DNA of 64,000 nucleotides from Aldehydirespirator sp965220345 (GCA_965220345.1 OZ244822.1:806001-870000), one strand, 5' to 3'; shown: positions 9,201 through 17,354, numbered from the stretch's first letter. Numbers and translations are program-made. Notes: generated by a model from the letters alone, not told the origin.

Positions 9201-12200
9201 CACAGAGCCATCTGTTTCATCGACTGTGTCACCTGTGGTAGCAACGTTGAGGGTTGCGGTGCCAGTGGTAGGGATCGTGACAGTGCGTGAACCGGTGGTG
9301 ACACCATAGCTACCTGTGGCGGTGACATTCACGGTCACATCCAAAGCAGTCGTCGGTGCTGGACTAGTAGTCAACGTAAACGATGCGCTACTGCCTTCAG
9401 TAACAGCACTACCAGCAGTAACACCGACCGCTGGAGTGTCATCATCCGATACCGCAACGGTTGCAGACGATGCTGAAGAATCTAGATCATAAGCAGCACC
9501 GTCTGTGAGAGTGACAGTCACAGACCCGTTAGCTTCATCGACTGTGTCGCCTGTGGTAGCAACGTTGAGGGTTGCGGTGCCAGTGGTGGGAATTGTGACA
9601 GTGCGTGAACCGGTAGTGACACCATAGCTACCAGAAGCAGACACAGCCACAGTCACATCAAGATCCGCTGTGGGTGCCGGGTTAGCGGTAAGCGTGAACG
9701 ATGCACTACTGCCCTCAGTCACATCACTACCAGCGGTGATGCTCACCACCGGCACGGACGGCTGCTGTTGCTGGAGGTTGGCCTCAATTTTCTTCAACGC
9801 CTCCACCACCGGATCCCAGCGAGCGCTCCAGAACTGGTTAGCGAAACCTTGCGCTTCGGTAACAGTCATCGGCGTGCCGGTAAAGCCTGGCAGAGCTTCG
9901 CCGAACGCCAGCAACACCCGCTTCCAGCGCCGCACATGCCCATCGCCGTTATCGGTCTCAGTTGCGTAACTGCGCACGTTGGCTAGCAGTTCTGCGCTTA
10001 CGCCTACAGGCAGATCTTCGCTGCTCACTGTGACTTCAGCAGCGCCCTCGGTGGATGAGACGTGGTATTGGCTGCCCGCGGACGGCTCGACCGTGACCGA
10101 GATGAGGCCGTCTGCTTCAATTTGGCTGTCATCTGTGGTGCTCAACAACAGTTCTTTAGTAGCTGAGGTGGGGATAGTAACGTTCAAGGGTCCGGTGGTT
10201 GCGCCGTAATCACCTTCGGCAGCCACGGTGACGGTGACCTGTAGGTCGGTTGAGGGAGCTGGTATTGCAGTGAGCGTGAAGGTAGCGTCGGCACCTTCGG
10301 CTACATCATCGCCGCCGGTGATGCTGACCACAGGCAGAGAGTCGCCGAAAGCGTTGAGGGGTTTGGTGAACACCCAGGGCCGAGCCTGTTTGATAGCGAG
10401 CTTGTTGGCTGCGGTGATCTTGAATTCGATCTCCATAGCGAAGTCGTCGCCATCTTTGATGCCATACAGGGTCGCGAAACGGTCGTGGATGGCCTTGAGG
10501 CCGTTGCGCAACTGGATCATTTGCGCATCGCTCATGAACAGCTTGCCCGACTCGGCGAGATTGGAATAAGCAAGCACAACCGGGCTGCCATCCGAGCCGA
10601 GCAACAGTTGTTCGGGCAGCGAGTTCACCTCTGGGTTGGTTACCAGATCTTCACCCAACTGAGTGTTGATGTAATAGGTGTCGGCCAGTCCCCTGATCGG
10701 GTCGTAGCTAACTGCGACACCGTTGGCTAATTCGTCGGAGAAGTTGGGATGCACCAGCACCCCCATCGCGGTCGACAAATGATCAACGCGGTGATGTTCA
10801 CGCTCAGCAAAAGCCCGGAAGTTCCACAGACTTGCCCAAACCGACTTGATGGACTTGTCGATGCCTTCCTCGGTGGTCTCATCAGGATCCTGGGTCTTGG
10901 AGTCATACAACCCGGCGCCACTGAAATCAGGTAAGTCCTCGTTGTTGGTGCTTGACCGGTAACGCAGCGACGTGCCATCGGGATAGGAGTTATGCATAGT
11001 CTCGAGCGCGGTAATGATCCAGGCTGGAGTGGTGGCCTTCTTGATCTTCTTGCGTAGCTTCTTGAGTTCTTTCTCCTGCTCCTCGAAATCTGTTTTGAAG
11101 TCATCGTCGGCCAGTAGCTTCTGAACTTCGGCGTAAAGATTATTGGCTTTCATAAACTCGTCATAGAAATAAAACGGCACGCCATATCCGTTAGGCACTG
11201 TTCCCGCGCCAAGCGCAGACAGTTTGCTCAGTTCCGCCATGTTCGCCGCTTTGACACCAAACGCATCCCAGTCGCTAAATGAGATACCGCTCAAAGCTGT
11301 GATCGTTTTGACCGTTAAGTCGCGAGACGGGGTTTGAGTAGTTGATGGCCTTGAACTACTATAATGCGCGTCTACTTCTGCTTTGGTCGCTGCTCGCAAA
11401 GTGTAGCCGCTTGCTTCGGTCTTGTAATACACATAGCTGCCAATTAGATCAACAACATCAGCATCGTCCTCGTCGAGTGCATCACGAATAAACGCGTTAG
11501 GAATATTGTTCTGAATCGAGCGCAGATTCACATGCGACAACGGTGTCTGCGGAACAGTCGTGATCACCCCTGCCACTCGCGGCAAATTGTTAGGCAACGC
11601 TCTCATAATCGCAATGTCACGAGGCCCAGGAGTCTCACCCGGCTCAACCTCCCGTAACAGACCGTAACCCTCAGCCTCATGATAAGGCGTATAAGGGACA
11701 TCTGGAGCAATATCTCTATGCAACAAAACGTTCACTCGTGATGAGGCATCATATAATGATTTCTCAGCCGCATACTTTTCTTTCGACCGGCTCCCAACCG
11801 GATAATACGCCAACTTATTCGCCAAGAAAGGCATCGCCGCCGCCAGCACTTCATTGGCATATGCTACCTTTTTGAAAGACCACTCCCGATATTGCTGGAA
11901 CTCATAGCGATATATTCCTAAAGAACCGTCTGGAGCCACCACATTAGGATGATAAACAACGATCCCTGTTTCTCTATGGGTGCCTCTACACTTGTTATTC
12001 AATTCCCTTTCGTAAGGAAATATTCCATAATGACCCCACCAACGGTTCGTGTCTTGAAACTGAAAAGACGGGAAGCGGGTATAAAATCGGCAGATGTGAA
12101 ACTTTACATATTCAGTGTTGACTTTGTCTTCCTCGAATTTAGGATCTGGTCCCTTGTATGCAAGTTTCTTGAATGTCTCACGGTCTTTAATTACCACAGC

Positions 12201-12722
12201 ACCGTTTTTAGGGTTGATTGGATCAGCAAAGCTTAGTGGACTCCGAGGTCCTAAATTGCCGAGTTCAGCAATGTCATCCACACAGTCACCGTCAAGATCG
12301 GCCGGGTTGGCCACTGAGTATTTCTCTACCCGGTATCTTTTTGCGCTCAAAGGTGCCAAATTATCCGACAGCAAAGTAGTGCCCGATTCGCCTTGCTTCA
12401 CCAAAACCGGGATGTCCATCACCGCATCGTTAACCACAGGCTGATCTTTCACATACAGCACAAAATAATCGGCCTTAGTCGAAGCCACCTTGATCGGCAC
12501 ATCAGTAACCGCCACATTCGTTGGCGTAGGCGCAACCCAGCCATCCTCACAAGGCCCCGGCAGCTTCGTGGTTGAGTCCTCCTGCGCCTCCACCCCAGAC
12601 GGCACCAGCGGCATCAAAGCCGCCACAACAGCAAGCCCCACAACAACCGCCAGCCAGCAACTCCTAAGGCAAGAGCCAAGCCACATCCACAACCGGGAAG
12701 AGGGCCAAGAGTCAAGCCGCAT
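6294..12722 (-). CDS. Giant secreted protein: phosphohistidine domain, PEP/pyruvate-dikinase ATP-grasp domain, Calx-beta repeats
   Basis: 2142 residues from ATG 12722. That start gives a clean signal peptide (LAVVVGLAVVAAL, cut near VEA-QED, about residue 37) and sits next to a promoter. Residues 38-340 are unassigned. VAGVITTVPQTPLSHVNLRS (His397) matches the swivelling phosphohistidine domain. Residues about 488-790 match the PEP/pyruvate-binding ATP-grasp domain (GVKAANMAELSKL, LRYRSSTNNEDLPDFSGAG). The order His domain then ATP-grasp recalls glucan, water dikinases rather than PEP synthase. From about 790 on there are ten Calx-beta-like repeats (VTEGSxAxFTLTA ... DDD, Ca2+-binding) with three 70-residue modules between them. 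There is no C-terminal anchor or LPXTG motif. The secreted dikinase-like activity and its substrate are inference. Confidence 0.85.
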   Translation of the reverse strand: MRLDSWPSSRLWMWLGSCLRSCWLAVVVGLAVVAALMPLVPSGVEAQEDSTTKLPGPCEDGWVAPTPTNVAVTDVPIKVASTKADYFVLYVKDQPVVNDAVMDIPVLVKQGESGTTLLSDNLAPLSAKRYRVEKYSVANPADLDGDCVDDIAELGNLGPRSPLSFADPINPKNGAVVIKDRETFKKLAYKGPDPKFEEDKVNTEYVKFHICRFYTRFPSFQFQDTNRWWGHYGIFPYERELNNKCRGTHRETGIVVYHPNVVAPDGSLGIYRYEFQQYREWSFKKVAYANEVLAAAMPFLANKLAYYPVGSRSKEKYAAEKSLYDASSRVNVLLHRDIAPDVPYTPYHEAEGYGLLREVEPGETPGPRDIAIMRALPNNLPRVAGVITTVPQTPLSHVNLRSIQNNIPNAFIRDALDEDDADVVDLIGSYVYYKTEASGYTLRAATKAEVDAHYSSSRPSTTQTPSRDLTVKTITALSGISFSDWDAFGVKAANMAELSKLSALGAGTVPNGYGVPFYFYDEFMKANNLYAEVQKLLADDDFKTDFEEQEKELKKLRKKIKKATTPAWIITALETMHNSYPDGTSLRYRSSTNNEDLPDFSGAGLYDSKTQDPDETTEEGIDKSIKSVWASLWNFRAFAEREHHRVDHLSTAMGVLVHPNFSDELANGVAVSYDPIRGLADTYYINTQLGEDLVTNPEVNSLPEQLLLGSDGSPVVLAYSNLAESGKLFMSDAQMIQLRNGLKAIHDRFATLYGIKDGDDFAMEIEFKITAANKLAIKQARPWVFTKPLNAFGDSLPVVSITGGDDVAEGADATFTLTAIPAPSTDLQVTVTVAAEGDYGATTGPLNVTIPTSATKELLLSTTDDSQIEADGLISVTVEPSAGSQYHVSSTEGAAEVTVSSEDLPVGVSAELLANVRSYATETDNGDGHVRRWKRVLLAFGEALPGFTGTPMTVTEAQGFANQFWSARWDPVVEALKKIEANLQQQQPSVPVVSITAGSDVTEGSSASFTLTANPAPTADLDVTVAVSASGSYGVTTGSRTVTIPTTGTATLNVATTGDTVDEANGSVTVTLTDGAAYDLDSSASSATVAVSDDDTPAVGVTAGSAVTEGSSASFTLTTSPAPTTALDVTVNVTATGSYGVTTGSRTVTIPTTGTATLNVATTGDTVDETDGSVTVTINTGSGYNIDSSAAAATVNVADDDAAAVYVVPAQLITDVQGYATETDNGEDHVNRWKRVLLAFGENVPGFTGTPMTLIEAQGFASQFWSTRWDPVVTALQALANNPQTPTTPQISITAGNVVTEGSNATFTLTASPVPSANLDVTVTVSASGSYGVITGNQTITIPTSGTATLNVATTGDTVDETDGSVTATLIDGAAYDLDSTASAATVNISDDDVPEVSIAAGSNITEGANASFTLTADPTPHSSITVNVTVSATGAYGVTTGSQTVTIPTSGTATLTIATTGDAVDETDGTVTVTVNTGTGYSIDSSAAAATVNVADDDAAVVYVVPAQLITDVQGYATETDNGVAHVNRWKRVLLAFGENVPGFTGTPMTLIEAQGFANQFWSTRWDPVVTALQALAAATTPAATTPEISITAGSNITEGSNATFTLTASPAPSANLNVTVAVTATGSYGVTTGSQTVTIPTSGTATLTVATTGDSTDEADGSVTATLNTGNGYTLDSTASAATVAVTDDDVPEVSIAAGSAVTEGSNASFTLIADPTPHTAITINVSVSASGAYGATTGNRTVTIPTSGSATLTIATTDDNLDETDGSVTVTVNTGNSYNVDSSASAATVAISDDDDPPVLPAVTPVVGITAGNNVTEGSSASFTLTANPVPVSPLVVTVRVTASGSYGVTVGTRTVTIGTTGTATLTVATTSDTVDEANGSVTATLVDGAAYDLDSSASTATVNIADDDIPEVSIAAGSDVTEGTSASFTLAADPAPHSSITVNVSVSASGSYGVNTGSRTVTIGTSGTAKFTVATTGDTTDEANGSVTVTVNTGSNYTLDSSASAATINITDDDDPPPPAPPVDVVTISVEESIYVEGRSPFYLIRFKLSKPASERVTVKYTPGVLGSGSGYATAGEDFVVRTSSISFRPGVTSNIGLIYALNDRVKEPDETFTIVLSDPEGVHISDKQSVLTIKDND
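7985..8224 (-). repeat. 70-residue inserted module, copy 3
   Basis: Encodes the module with YATETDNG, WKRVLLAFGE, PGFTGTPMT, EAQGFA and RWDPVV, between Calx-beta units. It is almost base-for-base identical to copy 2 at 8879-9105 over the block coding TDNG through ALQALA. Confidence 0.8.
8879..9105 (-). repeat. 70-residue inserted module, copy 2
   Basis: Same module as at 7985-8224, with only scattered substitutions. It separates Calx-beta units 3 and 4 of the protein. The near-identity implies recent duplication or conversion. Confidence 0.8.
9757..10010 (-). repeat. 70-residue inserted module, copy 1 (most divergent)
   Basis: Encodes the same motifs (YATETDNG, RRWKRVLLAFGE, RWDPVVEAL) but with more nucleotide differences from copies 2 and 3. 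It is followed by a Gln-rich linker (NLQQQQPS). It is probably the ancestral copy, lying between Calx-beta units 1 and 2. Confidence 0.8.
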
Positions 12723-12731
12723 AACGCTCAG

Positions 12732-12761
12732 ATTGTAGAGCCTGCACTGCCAGCGCCACAA
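12732..12761 (-). promoter_or_regulatory. Promoter of the giant gene, near-leaderless
   Basis: On the minus strand, TTGTGG (12761-12756), an 18-base spacer and TACAAT (12737-12732). The ATG at 12722 begins nine bases after the -10 box, so transcription should start at or within about three bases of the start codon. No Shine-Dalgarno sequence is present, consistent with a leaderless message. Confidence 0.5.
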
Positions 12762-12869
12762 CCAAAAGGCCCGAACCGAAAGCGAACACAGACCGTTGCG
12801 ATCAAGCAGCGCGCCAAGGGCCGCACCAACGGTTGCAGCGACGACCAAAGAGCACGAATAGGTTCGCTA

Positions 12870-13958
12870 TCAACAAATCCGCGGTAGTGGATCACCGACG
12901 AGCATGTCAACGATCCTGCTACCACCGAAACCTGTGCGAACCAGCACCAAACCCGGATGCGCGTCGGTGACCGACCCGATCACACAAGCATCGGCACCCA
13001 CATCACAGTTCTGCATGGCTTGAACCGCTTTAGACGCAGCATCAGCGGGAACCACGGCCAACATCTTGCCTTCGTTGGCGATATAAAGAGGGTCAAGCCC
13101 CAGCAGTTCGCACGCTCCAGCGACCGCTGCCTTGACTGGCAAGGCTGGCTCATCAAGTTCGATGCCGAGGCCACAGTCGACTGCAAGCTCGTTGCAAGCC
13201 GAAGCCACTCCTCCTCTTGTGGGGTCGCGAAGCCAGCGTGTCTCGGGGACTGCGTCCAGCAGTGCTTTCACTAGCGTGTGCAACGGTGCCGTGTCGGAGG
13301 CCACGTCAGCAGCTAAAGCTAGATCGCCACGGGCCACCATGACAGCCACACCGTGATCACCGATTGTGCCCGAAAGGATCACTGCGTCGCCTAGACGCAC
13401 CTGCGAAGCGCCGAGATTCGTGTTGGGGCTAACGAACCCGATGCCTGTGGTAGTGATATAGCAGCCGTCGGCGGCACCGCGCTCCACTACTTTGGTGTCG
13501 CCAGTGACAACATCGACATCCGCTGCCACAGCCGCTTTGGACAAGTCACCGACGATGGCGCGCAGTTCATCAACAGCTAAACCCTCTTCGAGCACTAGCG
13601 ACACGCTGAGCGCTGCAGGTTCGGCACCCATGGCCGCAAGATCGTTGACGGTTCCGTTTACTGCGAGATCACCAATCGAACCGCCTTGGAAACATCTCGG
13701 GGTTACCACGAAAGCGTCGGTGGTGACAGCCATCCGGCCGCCGTCAACCTGTATTACTGCTGCGTCTTCGAGTCCGTCGAGTGCTGGATTAGTGAATGCT
13801 GGGCGGATTACGGCTTCGATTAGCGAGCGGCTGGCTCTGCCGCCCGCCCCGTGAGCCATGGTGATGGTGTCGTCGGTCAGCTTCGGAGCGCGTCGCCTCC
13901 ACGACTCGACACGAGCCAGAACCTCTTGGCGCGCCTCGAAGTCGTCACTGCGAGGCAT
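12870..13958 (-). CDS. hypE: Hydrogenase expression/formation protein HypE
   Basis: 362 residues. HypE dehydrates the carbamoyl group on its C-terminal cysteine to a thiocyanate, the source of the CN ligands of [NiFe] sites. Seen: ITMAHGAGGRASRSLIE at the N-terminus, the AIR-synthase-like core (ATDAFVVTP; LSGTIGDHGVAVM; LRDPTRGGVA) and the diagnostic C-terminus PRIC. I chose ATG 13958, which overlaps the end of hypD by 14 bases; an upstream start at 14060 would overlap by 116. It is the last gene of a minus-strand operon whose order is membrane proteins, His-rich protein, PadR, CooC-like, hypC, SIS, hypD, hypE. Confidence 0.95.
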   Translation of the reverse strand: MPRSDDFEARQEVLARVESWRRRAPKLTDDTITMAHGAGGRASRSLIEAVIRPAFTNPALDGLEDAAVIQVDGGRMAVTTDAFVVTPRCFQGGSIGDLAVNGTVNDLAAMGAEPAALSVSLVLEEGLAVDELRAIVGDLSKAAVAADVDVVTGDTKVVERGAADGCYITTTGIGFVSPNTNLGASQVRLGDAVILSGTIGDHGVAVMVARGDLALAADVASDTAPLHTLVKALLDAVPETRWLRDPTRGGVASACNELAVDCGLGIELDEPALPVKAAVAGACELLGLDPLYIANEGKMLAVVPADAASKAVQAMQNCDVGADACVIGSVTDAHPGLVLVRTGFGGSRIVDMLVGDPLPRIC

Positions 13959-15117
13959 GGACTGCGATGCGAGGCCTGCTCGGATTCGGGTTCGTGCCTG
14001 TGAGCGTGTTCGTGGGCGTAGGCGTATGACGCCCGAAGTTGTAGTAGGCGGCGCAGGCACCCTCCGAAGAAACCATGCAGGTGCCTATCGGGGTCTCTGG
14101 GGTGCAAGCAGTGCCGAAAACCTTGCATTCCCAGGGCCGCAGCGCTCCTTTGAGCACTTCACCACATTGACAGGCTTTCGGGTCGGCCACACGCACGCCC
14201 GGCACCTCGAAGCGAAGCTCGGCATCCCAGGCGGAGAACTTTGGTGCCACCGCCAAAGCGCTTTGAGCGATGAACCCCAAGCCGCGCCATTCAAAATGCG
14301 GCCGCACCACGAACGCTTCTCGCAGCAGTTCTAGGGCTCGCTTGTTGCCGTCTTCGGACACCACCCGCCGGTACTGATTCTCGATTTCGCAGCGGCTCTC
14401 GGCAAGCTGTTTCAGCAGCATCTGCACAGCCTGAAGAATGTCTATCGGCTCGAAACCTGCCGTTACTAGCGGGCGTTGGTATTGCTCGGCAACGAACCGG
14501 TAGGGGTGGGTTCCGATCACTGTGGAAACGTGTCCAGGACCCAGAAAGCCGTCAAGATCAAATCCGGGTGAGTCGAGGATTGCTTTGAGCGGCGGGACGA
14601 TGGTTACATGGTTGCAGAACACGCTGAAGTTAGTGACGTTGCGCTGGCGAGCCTGCACGAGAGTGACTGCTGTGGATGGCGCAGTGGTCTCGAAACCAAC
14701 GGCTAGGAACACGACTTGTCGATCTGGGTTGCGTTCAGCAAGCGCCAGCGCGTCAAGCGGCGAATACACGACCCGCACATCAGCACCACGGGCCTTGGCC
14801 TCTAACAGGCTGGAGTTTTTGCCTGGCACTCTCAGCATGTCGCCGAAGCAGCACATAGTGACCGAGTCGCTGCTGGCCACGGCGATGGCATCATCAACGC
14901 GTCCCATGGGGATTACGCATACTGGACAGCCCGGGCCGTGGATCAACTCAATGCTCGCAGGCAACAGAGCCTCAAGACCGTGACGGTAGATGGCATGAGT
15001 GTGGCCTCCGCAAACTTCCATGAATTTGCGAGCTGGCTGCTTGGAAGCTTGCGCTGCAATGTCGTCTAGCAGCCGTCGAGCTGCTTCGGGGTCACGGAAC
15101 TCGTCAACATATTTCAC
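13945..15117 (-). CDS. hypD: Hydrogenase formation protein HypD
   Basis: 390 residues. HypD is the [4Fe-4S] scaffold that, with HypC, assembles Fe(CN)2CO. Seen: MEVCGGHTHAIYRHG, LIHGPGCPVCVIPMG, FGDMLRVPG, FLAVGFETTAPSTA and FCNHVTIVPPL, all invariant family blocks including the CGGHTH and GPGCPVC cysteine motifs. The C-terminal cysteines of the Fe-S domain follow (CQCGEVLKG, FGTACTPETPIGTCMVSSEG). A Pro/Thr-rich tail of about 25 residues is extra. The start overlaps the stop of the SIS gene by four bases, so translation is coupled. Confidence 0.96.
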   Translation of the reverse strand: MKYVDEFRDPEAARRLLDDIAAQASKQPARKFMEVCGGHTHAIYRHGLEALLPASIELIHGPGCPVCVIPMGRVDDAIAVASSDSVTMCCFGDMLRVPGKNSSLLEAKARGADVRVVYSPLDALALAERNPDRQVVFLAVGFETTAPSTAVTLVQARQRNVTNFSVFCNHVTIVPPLKAILDSPGFDLDGFLGPGHVSTVIGTHPYRFVAEQYQRPLVTAGFEPIDILQAVQMLLKQLAESRCEIENQYRRVVSEDGNKRALELLREAFVVRPHFEWRGLGFIAQSALAVAPKFSAWDAELRFEVPGVRVADPKACQCGEVLKGALRPWECKVFGTACTPETPIGTCMVSSEGACAAYYNFGRHTPTPTNTLTGTNPNPSRPRIAVHASQ

Positions 15118-16256
15118 GATGCCATGCCAGCTTTCGTGATCGTGCCGGTCGCCGTGACTGTGCCAGCATCGGTGGCTGTGCCTGCAGTGGATGCCGAACC
15201 GGCTTGCGGTGACTGAACGCTGGCTTGAGGCTGCTGCGCGTCAGCGCTTGCCGCGTTGACAAGCTTGACACGCTCACAAAGGGCGCTCATCAGAGCTGCT
15301 TGGGCCTCTTGGATGCGATGCACCGACAGCGACTCTACGACCAGGTTGTGATGCACGTTCGGGTGAGCGGCGAAGGCACCGCCACCGTAACCACTGAGCC
15401 CAATCGTGAGCAGCCCCGCACTGTCGGCTTGTTCAAATGCTGCCAGCAGGTTGCGCGATGTCCCTGATGTGCTGCATCCCACTAGCACATCGCCACGTTG
15501 AGCGAAAGCGTCAAGCTGGCGCGAGAAAACCCTTTCAGCACCAAGATCGTTGGCCAGGGCAGTGGCTACGGCATAGTCGGCACAAAGCGGCTCGGCGGTA
15601 ATGCCCTGGTGTCGTAGCAGCCTGACCAGCCTGGCGGCATCGCTGGCGCTGCCACCGTTGCCCATAGCAAGAACTCGACAACCAGATGCCGCGGCTTGAG
15701 AGATGATGTCTGCGGCGGCGGCGAGCGAAGCCTGATTGGACTTGAGTGACTCGTGTGCTAGACGTGCGGATTCGGCTGCTTTGGCAGAAGCTGATAACTG
15801 AAGCGACTGGCGCAGCACTATCTCGTCGCTGTCAGCAGCATCAAGGAACGGATAAAGGAATCCGGTGGAGTCACCAGCCGCTGCGGGGGTGCCGCCGACC
15901 ACGCCGGGATGCTCAAGAGCGACCTGCACTAGTTCCCACAAAACGTGATAGCTGCGAACGATCTCAGTGTCGGACTGCTGTGATGAAATAAACAAGTCAG
16001 CGTCCGCAGCGGCGGCGACATCAGCAGCAATGGCCAACAAGACCTCCGACGAGGTGCGAGCCGTGACGGCGGATTCAGCTACCCCAGCAGCCAGGGGACG
16101 AGCACCAGCCACCACTGGATGCACGAACTCAACGGCAACATGATGAGCGTGGTCGGCGGTATCGGGTGCCCACACACACAAACGCTGTCCTGCGGTGAAG
16201 GCTCGTGCCAGCCAAAGCGCTGCCTCTACAGAGTCACGGCTGCAATCAATTGTCAT
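15114..16256 (-). CDS. Tandem SIS-domain protein of the hydrogenase maturation operon (GmhA-like)
   Basis: 380 residues. The C-terminal half is a typical SIS domain: VLAMGNGGSASDAARLV, RQLDAFAQRGDVLVGCSTSG and TSRNLLAAFEQA match phosphoheptose-isomerase-type sugar-phosphate binding. The N-terminal half looks like a degenerate first SIS unit: LCVWAPDTADHAHHVAVEFVH retains the VEFVHPV text seen in hydrogenase-linked SIS proteins but lacks the GNGGS loop. It sits between hypC and hypD with a four-base overlap to hypD, so a maturation role is likely from context, yet none is established. A Thr/Gly/Ala-rich low-complexity tail ends it. It could instead make a sugar phosphate unrelated to hydrogenase. 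Confidence 0.75.
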   Translation of the reverse strand: MTIDCSRDSVEAALWLARAFTAGQRLCVWAPDTADHAHHVAVEFVHPVVAGARPLAAGVAESAVTARTSSEVLLAIAADVAAAADADLFISSQQSDTEIVRSYHVLWELVQVALEHPGVVGGTPAAAGDSTGFLYPFLDAADSDEIVLRQSLQLSASAKAAESARLAHESLKSNQASLAAAADIISQAAASGCRVLAMGNGGSASDAARLVRLLRHQGITAEPLCADYAVATALANDLGAERVFSRQLDAFAQRGDVLVGCSTSGTSRNLLAAFEQADSAGLLTIGLSGYGGGAFAAHPNVHHNLVVESLSVHRIQEAQAALMSALCERVKLVNAASADAQQPQASVQSPQAGSASTAGTATDAGTVTATGTITKAGMAS

Positions 16257-16272
16257 GTGTCTGAGATGTCAG

Positions 16273-16587
16273 TCATGTGTCGGGGCTGCCTGTTATGTGC
16301 CTGAGATGGGTCTGAGATGTGTCGGGGTTTGCCACGAAGGCTTCCAGTTCGTCGTCATACACAGATCCGAGTTGTCGCATGAACGCCAAAGTTTCAGCCG
16401 CTTCGTCGGCATCAATGCGCGCCATCGCGAAACCCACATGCAAAAGAACCCAGTCGCCGACCGACAGTGGTTCGTCGTCAACCATCACCGTGTTGACTTC
16501 GCGTTGCGCGCCGTCTACATCAACAACAGCTGTGTGCGGCCCGGCGGGCTGCAACTCCACAATCTGGGCAGGAATGCCTACACACAT
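16273..16587 (-). CDS. hypC: Hydrogenase assembly chaperone HypC
   Basis: 104 residues starting MCVGIPAQIVEL. The N-terminal Met-Cys is the family's signature; this Cys contacts HypD and later the hydrogenase large subunit. VGDWVLLHVGFAMARIDADEAAETL completes the OB-fold family pattern. The C-terminal tail (TSQTHLRHITGSPD) is encoded by imperfect repeats containing GTGTC and TGAGATG. Its ATG shares bases with the TAA stop of the CooC-like gene (TAATG), so translation is coupled. Confidence 0.95.
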   Translation of the reverse strand: MCVGIPAQIVELQPAGPHTAVVDVDGAQREVNTVMVDDEPLSVGDWVLLHVGFAMARIDADEAAETLAFMRQLGSVYDDELEAFVANPDTSQTHLRHITGSPDT

Positions 16588-17354
16588 TAGACAGCAACCG
16601 CCACCGCTTGATCCACGAGACGCTGGAATAAATTCCCCACTTCAGTGACCAGAAAGTCGTCGGGGGCGTAATCCAGCAGCGGAAGTGTCTGCGCGTCGGC
16701 ATCAAGCGCCGCATCCGACCAGCGAAGCGCTCCGGCTAGTTCAAGATCGTGGCGATGACAGTATTCCTTGATGGCTTCAAGGTCAGACGGCTGACGGCAC
16801 TTGTTGGCGATCACGGCCACACGACCAATGCTGGTCTCAGCAGCGAGTGAGGCCTGCAACTTGACCGCTTCGAGTGACCGATAGTAGGGCTCAGCAATTA
16901 AAAGCAGCGTGTCGCAATGTCGGGCTGTGCCCCGGCTCAGATGCTCAGGGGATGCCTCTAGGTCAAGCATCGTGATCGTGGCGGCAGCATCGCCGAGATC
17001 GGCCAGCAGAGCGCTCACAGTGGCGTGCGCTGAGCACATGCAGCCTTCATCAGCGTGCTCGGGGATTGCCATACGCAATAGCTGCACGCCGTCGGGCGCG
17101 GTTGCGCTGTAGCACTGCAAAACCTCATCCACCGCAACAGTAAGCCTCGGCCCTTCAAAGCGGCGCGACACCAGTGAAGTCGGTAAAAAAGGTGCTACAT
17201 CCGAACTGTGCAGCCCGATGGCGGAATGAAGGTTGGGGTTGGTGTCGCCGTCTATGGCCACCACACGCAAGCCTTTTCTGGCTAACAGGCGGGCTGCGGT
17301 GGCGCAGACTGTGGTTTTGCCAGCACCGCCTTTGCCTGCAATTGCGATCTTCAT
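16587..17354 (-). CDS. CooC-type nickel-insertion ATPase (MinD/SIMIBI family)
   Basis: 255 residues. N-terminal MKIAIAGKGGAGKTT is the deviant Walker A motif of SIMIBI ATPases, followed by VVAIDGDTNPNLHSAIG. In the middle, DEGCMCSAHATVSALL carries a C-x-C motif. In characterised CooC proteins this CxC pair at the dimer interface binds nickel for delivery to CO dehydrogenase. A Walker A' Asp lies in MLDLEASPEHLSRG. There is no CODH here; the gene is sandwiched between padR and hypC. I infer that it supplies nickel to the hydrogenase, replacing or supplementing HypB, which is not in the window. Confidence 0.85.
   Translation of the reverse strand: MKIAIAGKGGAGKTTVCATAARLLARKGLRVVAIDGDTNPNLHSAIGLHSSDVAPFLPTSLVSRRFEGPRLTVAVDEVLQCYSATAPDGVQLLRMAIPEHADEGCMCSAHATVSALLADLGDAAATITMLDLEASPEHLSRGTARHCDTLLLIAEPYYRSLEAVKLQASLAAETSIGRVAVIANKCRQPSDLEAIKEYCHRHDLELAGALRWSDAALDADAQTLPLLDYAPDDFLVTEVGNLFQRLVDQAVAVAV

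Larger units (their letters stand above)
6660..10345 (-). repeat. Array of Calx-beta coding repeats, about 300 bp each
   Basis: The DNA encodes successive units of about 100 residues. Each opens with a VSI(T/A)AG..(V/I)TEG motif, has TATLTVATTGD in the middle, and ends with two to four aspartates. Counting openings gives nine similar units plus a more divergent, canonical Calx-beta unit at the C-terminus (6294-6650). Units alternate between two flavours, one with PAPSANLDVTV and one with PTPHSSITVNV, so the duplicating block was probably a pair. The high nucleotide similarity suggests repeated unequal crossing-over or conversion. Confidence 0.85.

Noticed and set aside
6660..10345. Regularly repeated DNA that could look like a CRISPR array
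   Set aside because: Units are about 300 bp, in a single open frame, and encode Calx-beta repeats; there are no short identical repeats with unique spacers and no cas genes.
12723..12848. Upstream ATG 12848 as the start of the giant gene
   Set aside because: The extension lies over the promoter, lacks a ribosome site, and would move a good signal peptide into the interior.
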